Below are positions 1 through 5,489 of a stretch of 5,489 nt of DNA, one piece after another. A program made the translations under genes and the position numbers. The notes beneath the pieces were generated by a model. That model saw nothing but the letters and a program-made list of their open reading frames with translations, searched no databases and had not been told where the DNA came from. The stretch covers positions 1 through 5,489 of the forward strand of contig JAKSUU010000082.1 of the NCBI GenBank assembly GCA_024408695.1, written 5' to 3'. Within the stretch, counting starts at the first letter, position 1, and each line of letters begins with the position of its first letter. This DNA is from Coriobacteriales bacterium (GTDB lineage: Bacteria; Actinomycetota; Coriobacteriia; Coriobacteriales; QAMH01).

Positions 1-77
1 GAATCTCTATGTTTACCCTTTGAATTGCTAAATTCAAAGGCTACGGTATCAAAATATTTAAAATCACTTAAAGTCAT
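1..77 (-). CDS. 5' end of an unidentified CDS downstream of metG (partial; possibly tatD)
   Basis: An ATG at 77-75 opens a frame that stays open for 25 codons to the window edge, beginning MTLSDFKYFD and ending near GKHRD. It starts one base after the metG stop codon (TAA, then T, then ATG), which fits translational coupling. No clear Shine-Dalgarno sequence is visible in the last codons of metG. Too little protein is present to identify it. In many Firmicutes and Actinobacteria metG is followed by tatD, which encodes a metal-dependent DNase/hydrolase. A short N-terminal lead before the conserved histidine motif would be compatible with that, but this is neighbourhood inference only. A perfect inverted repeat (17-40) lies inside codons 13-20 or so of this frame. 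Confidence 0.55.
   Translation of the reverse strand, partial: MTLSDFKYFDTVAFEFSNSKGKHRD
17..40. repeat. Perfect 10-bp inverted repeat with 4-nt loop
   Basis: The arms CCTTTGAATT (17-26) and AATTCAAAGG (31-40) are exact reverse complements, separated by the 4-nt loop GCTA. The stem is mostly A/T with two G-C pairs at its base and one more inside each arm. No run of T follows on either strand, so it does not look like an intrinsic terminator. It lies about 35-60 nt into the partial gene downstream of metG, where an mRNA hairpin could affect early elongation or be chance. Confidence 0.7.
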
Positions 78-78
78 A

Positions 79-1647
79 TTATTTATTTTTTATACGATCA
101 AATAAGGCTGCACCTTTAGTAACTTCTAAGCCAGCTTTAAGTCCACCCCAGGTAGTAAGATCTTTTAACTGACCACTTTCTAAATTTTCAAAATCAATAC
201 CTATAGACAAACGAGATAAAAGCTCAACAGAAGTATCTGGCATAAATGGATAAAAATAAGTTGCAGCAATCCTACAAGTTTCGAGACCATTGTAAATTAC
301 ATATGCTAGCTCATCTTTTTTGCTTTCATCTTTTGCAAGGTTCCATGGGGCGCTGTTTTCTATGTATAAATTAGCCTCATGCAAAAGCTCCATTACAGCT
401 GTTGAAGCTCCACAAAAATCTAAAACATCCAAGGCTTTAGTATATTTTTCAAAAATGCCATCTGCAATGCTTTTCATTGGACAATCAAGATTTTGAATGA
501 TTGCGCTGTCACATTTAGACAAATCTGGCACAAAGCCATCAAAATAAGAAACGGTCATATTGCTTACGCGACTAAATAAATTGCCGTAAGTATTTGCAAG
601 ATCACTATTGTAAACCTGCGTCATGCGCTCAAGACCAATGTTTGCATCATTGCCAAAAACAACATCACTCATAAAATAATAACGATATCCATCGACTCCA
701 TAAATGTCAATTAATTCATTAGGATATAATGCATTGCCTTTAGATTTTGACATTTTTGAGCCATCCGCTGCCATCAAAAATCCATGAGCACTAACATGTT
801 TTGGAAGTGGCAAACCTGCAGCTAAAAGCATGGCTGGCCAAATTACACAATGGAAACGAATAATATCTTTTCCAACCAAATGATAATCGGCTGGCCAGTA
901 ATTTTCTAAAGCACTTTCGTCGTCTGAACCATATCCAAGCGCCGTAATATAGTTAATCAAAGCATCAACCCAAACATAGGCAACGTGAGACTCATCAAAT
1001 GGAAGCGGAACTCCCCAATCGAAAGTTGAACGGGATGCAGATAAATCATGCATACCACCCTTGACAAATGAAAGCACTTCGTTATATCGCGATTTAGGAC
1101 AAATAAAATCTGGATTGCTTTCATAATATTCTAAAAGAGGTGTCGCAAACTCCGATAATTTAAAAAACCAGTTTTCTTCCTTAATAAATTCTACATCACG
1201 TCCACAGTCAGGGCATTTACCATCAATGAGTTCATCCTGAGCAAAATAAGTTTCACAAGGGGTACAATAATAGCCCTCGTAGGTATCCTTATACAAATAA
1301 CCATTATCGTAAATTTTTTGCATAAGCTGCTGTACACCTTTAATGTGGCGATCCTGCGTAGTACGAATAAAATCATCGTTAGATATATTCAATTTATCCC
1401 AGAGTTCTACAAAATTTTGTACCTGGCTATCGCACCATTCAATAGCACTCATATTATGCTCAGCAGCCGTAGATGCAACTTTTTGGCCATGCTCATCAAG
1501 CCCAGTTAAAAAGTGGACATCATAGCCCATCATTCGTTTATAACGCGATGCCACATCGGCAGCAATCGTAGTGTAAGCTGTGCCTATATGTGGTGAACCA
1601 TTCACATAATAAATCGGAGTAGAAATATAAAAAGTATTGTTGCTCAT
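79..1647 (-). CDS. metG: Methionine--tRNA ligase (methionyl-tRNA synthetase)
   Basis: This cytoplasmic class I aminoacyl-tRNA synthetase activates methionine with ATP and attaches it to initiator and elongator tRNA-Met. The chosen start gives 522 residues. In that numbering, the N-terminal strand YISTPIYY leads into the first signature, HIGT, at about 20-23. A zinc knuckle has paired cysteines at 128/131 and 145/148, and the second signature KMSKS is at 298-302. A C-terminal helical anticodon-binding domain contains APWNLAK, whose Trp435 matches the anticodon-reading tryptophan of E. coli MetRS. The protein ends soon after this domain, so it lacks the EMAP-like C-terminal tRNA-binding/dimerisation domain found in longer homologues. 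The start at 1647 is preferred because AGGAGA sits 4 nt upstream and homologues begin just before this strand. The frame stays open to 1695, but that would add 16 atypical residues and overlap the upstream gene. The fourth residue of the HIGH-type motif is Thr instead of the usual His. Confidence 0.97.
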   Translation of the reverse strand: MSNNTFYISTPIYYVNGSPHIGTAYTTIAADVASRYKRMMGYDVHFLTGLDEHGQKVASTAAEHNMSAIEWCDSQVQNFVELWDKLNISNDDFIRTTQDRHIKGVQQLMQKIYDNGYLYKDTYEGYYCTPCETYFAQDELIDGKCPDCGRDVEFIKEENWFFKLSEFATPLLEYYESNPDFICPKSRYNEVLSFVKGGMHDLSASRSTFDWGVPLPFDESHVAYVWVDALINYITALGYGSDDESALENYWPADYHLVGKDIIRFHCVIWPAMLLAAGLPLPKHVSAHGFLMAADGSKMSKSKGNALYPNELIDIYGVDGYRYYFMSDVVFGNDANIGLERMTQVYNSDLANTYGNLFSRVSNMTVSYFDGFVPDLSKCDSAIIQNLDCPMKSIADGIFEKYTKALDVLDFCGASTAVMELLHEANLYIENSAPWNLAKDESKKDELAYVIYNGLETCRIAATYFYPFMPDTSVELLSRLSIGIDFENLESGQLKDLTTWGGLKAGLEVTKGAALFDRIKNK

Positions 1648-1651
1648 TTTA

Positions 1652-1657
1652 TCTCCT
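1652..1657 (-). promoter_or_regulatory. Ribosome-binding site that fixes the metG start
   Basis: On the minus strand AGGAGA lies 4 nt before the ATG at 1647-1645 (AGGAGATAAAATG). It selects this start over the in-frame ATG at 1695, which has no comparable site and lies inside the upstream reading frame. Confidence 0.85.
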
Positions 1658-1676
1658 AACGTAAATAATCGGCAAA

Positions 1677-2300
1677 CTACATTTTTTCTAAACACTGGGT
1701 AATTTTTTCAAAAATGGGTCCACACTTTCCGTCAATTTCAACGATTTTGTAAGTATTAGACGTTGCAAAAGCATCTTGCGAGTGTTCTAAAATGCGTTTT
1801 ATATGCCCATCATCATCTGCTAAAACACAATCGTAATTTAAAGTTTTTAGTAGGTCTAAGGTTAAAGTATCAATTGCCTTATAAATACATCCCAAATAAA
1901 ATATTTGTTCTTCATCTGCATCATATGCCCAAACCACCCTTGAACTTTGGCAAAGGGCTTCTTGCTCAGAATAAGTTTCAGACTCATAAATGCCTTCATC
2001 AATCGAAAAAACAATGTCGTGCGCAGCAGTATATTTAACAGTAATTATTCCGCTTTGTTCTTTTATAAGATCTGATACAACAATTTGTTCTAAAGATGAA
2101 CGAATATGAGCCTTCATCGCAGGCATTAAATCAAAGCTATCAAGAGATTTAACATGACGTTTTAATATAGGAATATCGCCATCAATATATCTAATGTGCA
2201 ACTCAAAGGGTTTGATTTTATTAAGTTGAGCTTCTATTTCATCTGAATTTAATGCAGAGTTATTAGTGCAAATAACATTATGTGGAATCTTTTCATCCAT
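1677..2300 (-). CDS. Uncharacterised 207-residue cytoplasmic protein between purH and metG
   Basis: I do not recognise this protein. It is 207 residues, net acidic, and has no signal peptide or membrane segment, so it is probably soluble. The middle (about residues 30-110) alternates predicted strands and helices. A more hydrophobic, probably better-ordered C-terminal half (about 120-175) includes VVWAYDAD, IFYLGCIYKAIDTLTLDLLKTL and an acidic turn LADDDGH at 160-166 that could bind metal, though nothing shows this. Six cysteines (11, 117, 138, 158, 193, 203) are scattered without a CxxC pair. The ATG at 2300 is the most upstream conventional start: it is in the same frame as purH, separated by the purH TAA and six further codons. 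No Shine-Dalgarno sequence precedes it, so it may depend on coupling to purH or on a leaderless transcript. Its position suggests co-expression with purine and translation genes but does not define a function. The frame is intact across 207 codons, so a pseudogene is unlikely. Confidence 0.8.
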   Translation of the reverse strand: MDEKIPHNVICTNNSALNSDEIEAQLNKIKPFELHIRYIDGDIPILKRHVKSLDSFDLMPAMKAHIRSSLEQIVVSDLIKEQSGIITVKYTAAHDIVFSIDEGIYESETYSEQEALCQSSRVVWAYDADEEQIFYLGCIYKAIDTLTLDLLKTLNYDCVLADDDGHIKRILEHSQDAFATSNTYKIVEIDGKCGPIFEKITQCLEKM

Positions 2301-2313
2301 AGCAAAACTAGAT

Positions 2314-2340
2314 ATAATAAATTAATGTCTAAAATGTCTA
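2314..2340 (-). promoter_or_regulatory. Possible weak promoter for the unknown gene
   Basis: On the minus strand TAGACA (2340-2335, five of six matches to TTGACA) is followed after a short 15-nt spacer by TATTAT (2319-2314, five of six matches to TATAAT). The -10-like box ends 13 nt before the ATG at 2300. A transcript starting about 7 nt after it would have almost no leader, which would fit the missing ribosome site. The -35-like box overlaps the last codons of purH, the spacer is short and the region is AT-rich, so chance is a real alternative. Confidence 0.22.
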
Positions 2341-3923
2341 TGACCTGTATAAAGCATTGCAATACCAGCTTCGTTTGCACAATCGACAGTCTGATCATCA
2401 CGAATAGAACCACCAGGTTGAATCAAGCAAGTAACACCTGCATCGCGCAAAACTTCTAAGGTGTCTGCAAATGGCAAAAATGCATCACTTGCAGCAACTG
2501 CGCCCTTAGCCTTATCACCAGCTTGAGCAACTGCAAGCTTTGCCGAATTAACTCTATTTGGTTGACCTCCGCCAATACCCAAAGTCTTTGTTTTATCTGT
2601 AATGATTACCGCATTTGATTTAATTGACTTTACGCACTTCCAAGCAAAAAGCATAGCCTCACGCTGATCATCTGTAGGTTGAACCTTTGTGGCACACTCA
2701 AAACTCGAAAAATCTTCATTTACACAATCTAAATTTTGAACAACAAAGCCACCATCAACACTACGAATTTCTAAGCCTTGACCTGCAGCTGTAACTTTAC
2801 CAGTTTCTAAAATGCGAGCATTTGGTTTTGTAGCAAAAATTTCTAATGCACCATCTTCATATGAAGGAGCAATAATAACTTCAATAAATTGTTTATTGAC
2901 TTCAACGATTTCTCTGGCAATATCAACAGTAACTTTTTTATTAAATGCCATCACACCACCAAAGGCACTTACAGGATCGCACGCAAAAGCATCTTTATAA
3001 GCTTGTAAAGGACTATCACCAATAGCAATACCGCATGGAGTTAGATGCTTAATAATTACACAACTTGGGGTCTCTGTACCAAATTCGCGAACAGCTGCCC
3101 AAGCGGAGTCTGTGTCTAAATAATTGTTATAGCTAAGCTCCTTACCTTGAATTTGTTTTGCACCAACTACTGTACTTTTTACATATTCTTTATCATTTAA
3201 CAAACGATTAAAATCTTCATAATAATAAACGCTAGCATTTTGATGAGGATTTTCACCGTATCTTAAAGTATCTTTTTTATTAAGAACGATGCGTTTGTCT
3301 TGTGCAAAATTAGAATTGTCACACATTTGATCAGAAAACCAAGTAAAAATTTGAGTATCGTATGCAGAGGTAGTCTGAAAGGCTTTAAGAGCGCACTTTT
3401 GTCTTAATTCAAAACTTGTGCAACCATCTGAATTACGCATTTGGTCTAAAACATCATCGTAATCAGCGGGATCACAAACAACACAAACACTATCATGATT
3501 TTTTGCAGCACTTCTAAGCATAGAAGGTCCACCAATATCAATATGTTCAATTGCATCTTGGTATTCAACGCCTTCTTTCATAATTGTATCTTTAAATGCA
3601 TACAGATTAACTACAACCATGTCAATCAAGGAAATGTCATTGTCTAAAGCATCTTTCATATGAGAATCTAAATCACGACGAGCAAGAAGTCCACCATGAA
3701 CTTTTGGATGTAGAGTCTTAACACGGCCATCCATCATTTCCTTAAAACCAGTAAAATCATCAATTGCAATGACCTTTACACCACCATCAGTTAAAGCTTT
3801 CGCAGTGCCTCCAGTGCTAATAATTTCAACATTAAAGTCATCTTGCAAAACGCGTGCAAAATCTACAACCCCTGTTTTATCGGTAACAGAAATAATTGCT
3901 CTTTTAACCTTAACTTCTTTCAT
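2322..3923 (-). CDS. purH: Bifunctional AICAR formyltransferase / IMP cyclohydrolase
   Basis: This cytoplasmic enzyme catalyses the last two steps of de novo purine synthesis. It transfers a formyl group from 10-formyl-THF to AICAR, then closes the ring to give IMP. It is 533 residues, a normal full length. The N-terminal IMP cyclohydrolase (MGS-like) domain shows STGGT (36-40), GRVKTLHPKVHGG (66-78), NLYAF with Tyr108, IDIGG with Asp129 and AAKNH with Lys141. These correspond to the catalytic Tyr104, Asp125 and Lys137 of the human enzyme, all with the same offset. The transformylase domain follows with LRYGENPHQNA (220-230), QGKELSYNNYLD, the catalytic Lys-His pair in IIKHLTPCG (Lys292, His293), DPVSAFGG (316-323), KSNA (435-438), SDAFLPF (479-485) and IQPGGS (501-506), and it ends in the typical RHFRH. 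No active-site loss is visible. A strong site, GGAGGT, sits 3 nt before the ATG and supports this start. The unknown gene starts 21 nt downstream. Confidence 0.97.
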   Translation of the reverse strand: MKEVKVKRAIISVTDKTGVVDFARVLQDDFNVEIISTGGTAKALTDGGVKVIAIDDFTGFKEMMDGRVKTLHPKVHGGLLARRDLDSHMKDALDNDISLIDMVVVNLYAFKDTIMKEGVEYQDAIEHIDIGGPSMLRSAAKNHDSVCVVCDPADYDDVLDQMRNSDGCTSFELRQKCALKAFQTTSAYDTQIFTWFSDQMCDNSNFAQDKRIVLNKKDTLRYGENPHQNASVYYYEDFNRLLNDKEYVKSTVVGAKQIQGKELSYNNYLDTDSAWAAVREFGTETPSCVIIKHLTPCGIAIGDSPLQAYKDAFACDPVSAFGGVMAFNKKVTVDIAREIVEVNKQFIEVIIAPSYEDGALEIFATKPNARILETGKVTAAGQGLEIRSVDGGFVVQNLDCVNEDFSSFECATKVQPTDDQREAMLFAWKCVKSIKSNAVIITDKTKTLGIGGGQPNRVNSAKLAVAQAGDKAKGAVAASDAFLPFADTLEVLRDAGVTCLIQPGGSIRDDQTVDCANEAGIAMLYTGHRHFRH

Positions 3924-4007
3924 AACACCTCCAAAAATTTAAAAATACAAAGTACAAGGAAAATAAATTTATCCTTAAAAGAACCTATTAAAATGTTTAT
4001 GCAATGA
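3924..4007 (-). other. 84-nt intergenic region upstream of purH
   Basis: This is the longest gap in the window and is very AT-rich. On the minus strand it ends with the purH ribosome site GGAGGT (3932-3927). A weak interrupted inverted repeat (AAGGA at 3956-3960 and TCCTT at 3972-3976, flanking an A/T-only centre) precedes a T-rich stretch. It could act as a poor terminator for the upstream gene, but a 5-bp closing stem is not persuasive. No paired -35/-10 with normal spacing stands out, and there is no evident purine riboswitch core or PurR-like operator. It is listed so the region is accounted for. Confidence 0.4.
3927..3932 (-). promoter_or_regulatory. Strong ribosome-binding site of purH
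   Basis: GGAGGT on the minus strand, 3 nt before the ATG at 3923-3921 (GGAGGTGTTATG), is a near-perfect match to the anti-Shine-Dalgarno sequence. It supports the MKEVKVKRAI start, which places the first MGS-domain strand at the expected distance from the N-terminus. Confidence 0.85.
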
Positions 4008-5489
4008 TTATGCGTCTATAACAACACGCATAAGCGTACTAACTAAAGACTCCATTGTTGATTCTTCTATGGAGTTTTCTTGGACATCATTTGGAGTATT
4101 CCAACAAACTGGAGCAACTCCATCAAAACCCATAAGAGTAAGGGCACGCAAACCATTTAGTTGGGCTCGAGTGGCATCGCTATCTCTCCACGTTAGAGAT
4201 TGTGCTTTCATTTCTTCCCCAGTTGTATTCAAAGAACATTTGCGAATAAGATTTTGAAGGCGCTTATCGCTCTTTCTTGAAATACCAAAACCTTCATAGT
4301 CACAAAAGCAAATCTCTCCGCTACCAACACCCTCCAAATTTATGATCATGGAACCTCTGAGTTCACTTCTATGAAGGTCAATAAAGTTTTGCATGCCTTT
4401 GTATCCACCTTCTGAAGCGCCAAGAGCAACAAACCAAACTTCTTTATCTAAAAGATCATTTTCGGTCTCGCTAACAACGGCGTCTCTAATTTCTGCAGCC
4501 TTAGATTTAATTCTAGCTTCAACATCGCTTGACCTACGAGAACGCCTATAAGTACTTCTAGGACGACTCTTAACTTGTTCATCTACAAATTCATCATCAA
4601 AAGCAGCTTCTGTGTTTGTGGCTTCCATCGCATCTTGCTCCTCAAGCTGGTCATATGGAATGTAAGCGCCACCTTTCCATCCAAAATCGTCTTCTTCAGG
4701 CTCGATGTTTTTATCTTTTTCAACATCCTTCTTTCCGATTCTAGAAAAGATTCCTGTTACGCCATCTAGAGCATCGTGAAAACGTGATTGTGGAACATTA
4801 AAGCTTGCCGTTAATTCTGGAGAAGATTCTAAATCTATCAAATCATCGCTTTGAACAGGAACAGGGTCTGTACGACGTGCAAAGTCACCTTTTGGTGGAG
4901 TATAAAGTCTATCGCCTATATTATTCTTTGATTCGCTTGGCGTTTTTGCTTGCGCTTGATCATCATAAATAACATCACTTTCATCACCAAATGCACCCAT
5001 TGCAGTATCTTCATAATTTTCGGCAACAGCTGCTCTTTGATGTTTTTTGTCATCATCATTAAAGCCTAGCGCACTTTGATCGTCGACTTGGGTTGGTTCA
5101 AATTCTTTAGATACTCTGCGAGTTGTAGGCTTTTTTCTGGAGGCTCGACTAGATGCAGAAGTTTTTGATTTACTACGAGCTTTACTTGAACTTTTGCGAC
5201 TTTCTTTTCTTAACAAGTCGGCTACACCCTTAGAATCGTCAAGCTCGTCATTTTCTTCTGTAGAAGAATCAAGATTTTTTCTTTCAGATTCACCTTCATC
5301 TTTTTTAAGTTTTGGCATAAGCAAAGTTTCGCTTTTAGACAAATCAATATTATTCTCGCTATCTTTTTCGCGATTAATCTCATCTTCATCTGGAACCATA
5401 GGGATTTTTGAATCAAGTAGTTTTTCATCAATATGAGAAGAGCCAATAGATGGAATCAAAGAACGAAGATTGGAAATTGTTTCCTTGGA
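4008..5489 (-). CDS. M28-peptidase-like protein with long charged disordered region (3' part; start outside the window)
   Basis: The frame is open to the window edge. The first start-like codon, TTG at 5459, is preceded by ten more in-frame codons (SKETISNLRS), so the true start lies outside the window. Numbering here begins at that TTG. Residues 1 to about 335 are low complexity: an acidic part (about 20-80), a Ser/Lys/Arg-rich part (84-118) and further acidic stretches. Short hydrophobic islands interrupt this, such as SRFHDALDGVTGIFSRIG (225-242) and FGWKGGAYIP (259-268), and a second basic patch RRSRR lies at 305-309. From about 335 the sequence resembles the C-terminal half of M28 zinc aminopeptidases: LDKEVWFVALGASEGGYKG, then MIINLEGVG, then a segment SDATRAQLNGLRALTLMG and WNTPNDVQENSIEES. 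At the family's metal/catalytic positions I read Ser349-Glu350 where Glu-Glu is usual, Glu376 for Asp and Asn454 for His. The N-terminal half of the fold is not visible here and may lie upstream. Hydrolytic activity is doubtful. A TAA stop ends it 84 nt before purH. Confidence 0.75.
   Translation of the reverse strand, partial: SKETISNLRSLIPSIGSSHIDEKLLDSKIPMVPDEDEINREKDSENNIDLSKSETLLMPKLKKDEGESERKNLDSSTEENDELDDSKGVADLLRKESRKSSSKARSKSKTSASSRASRKKPTTRRVSKEFEPTQVDDQSALGFNDDDKKHQRAAVAENYEDTAMGAFGDESDVIYDDQAQAKTPSESKNNIGDRLYTPPKGDFARRTDPVPVQSDDLIDLESSPELTASFNVPQSRFHDALDGVTGIFSRIGKKDVEKDKNIEPEEDDFGWKGGAYIPYDQLEEQDAMEATNTEAAFDDEFVDEQVKSRPRSTYRRSRRSSDVEARIKSKAAEIRDAVVSETENDLLDKEVWFVALGASEGGYKGMQNFIDLHRSELRGSMIINLEGVGSGEICFCDYEGFGISRKSDKRLQNLIRKCSLNTTGEEMKAQSLTWRDSDATRAQLNGLRALTLMGFDGVAPVCWNTPNDVQENSIEESTMESLVSTLMRVVIDA
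5106..5210 (-). other. Ser/Lys/Arg-rich basic tract within the M28-like protein
   Basis: Residues 84-118 (numbered from the TTG at 5459) contain 15 Lys/Arg and 11 Ser in 35 positions with a single acidic residue, between strongly acidic flanks. This is a directly visible composition switch. Such tracts are typically disordered and can bind nucleic acid, phosphate-rich cell-wall polymers or acidic proteins. Which applies here is unknown. Confidence 0.7.

Noticed and set aside
17..40. Inverted repeat as an intrinsic terminator after metG
   Set aside because: No T tract follows on either strand, and it lies inside the next open reading frame.
1648..1695. Longer metG start at 1695 adding 16 residues (MFRKNVVCRL...)
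   Set aside because: It overlaps the end of the upstream gene, lacks a ribosome site and adds residues atypical of MetRS; AGGAGA before 1647 supports the shorter form.
1191..2038. Small open frames antisense to, or in other frames of, metG and the unknown gene
   Set aside because: All lie within well-supported genes, lack ribosome sites and encode implausible compositions.
2324..2341. Short direct repeat (ATGTCTA twice on the plus strand)
   Set aside because: It is explained by the codons for the conserved RHFRH C-terminus of PurH.
3956..3976. AAGGA/TCCTT inverted repeat as a terminator between the M28-like gene and purH
   Set aside because: Only five closing pairs with an unpaired A/T centre, and the T-rich stretch is about 10 nt away; too weak to call as a terminator.
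3924..4007. Purine riboswitch or PurR operator upstream of purH
   Set aside because: The gap is only 84 nt and shows no conserved purine aptamer core or paired PurR-like boxes.
5194..5446. Overlapping Ser-rich (plus strand) and Lys/Leu-rich (minus strand, other frame) open frames
   Set aside because: They are shadows of the low-complexity acidic/basic coding sequence. Repetitive GAA/GAT/TCT codons keep other frames open, and the peptides look compositional.

Overview
This is an AT-rich bacterial window in which every supported gene lies on the minus strand, so transcription runs from position 5489 toward position 1. In that direction the order is: the 3' part of a large acidic/basic disordered protein with an M28-peptidase-like C-terminus (4008-5489, open at the window edge); purH (2322-3923); a 207-residue protein I do not recognise (1677-2300); metG (79-1647); and the first 25 codons of another gene (1-77) that leaves the window.

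The gaps are 84, 21, 29 and 1 nt, which suggests one polycistronic unit from purH onward. The 84-nt gap before purH is the only place with room for an ordinary promoter or terminator, and neither is convincing there. Canonical Shine-Dalgarno sequences precede purH and metG. The unknown gene has none.

The organism looks like a low-GC Gram-positive-type bacterium. Strong purine-rich ribosome sites, the MetRS sequence type and the disordered M28-like protein make me lean toward an AT-rich member of the Coriobacteriia (Atopobium/Olsenella relatives). This is an impression from protein style, not a demonstrated assignment.

Functionally, purH makes the last two steps to IMP and metG charges initiator and elongator tRNA with methionine. 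Both are housekeeping genes. The two less ordinary parts are the M28-like protein and the unknown gene between purH and metG. The M28-like protein's visible catalytic positions look degenerate, and its recognisable domain is preceded by more than 330 residues of charged low-complexity sequence. I see no CRISPR array, RNA gene, insertion sequence, phage gene or defence system, and no gene-free stretch longer than 84 nt.
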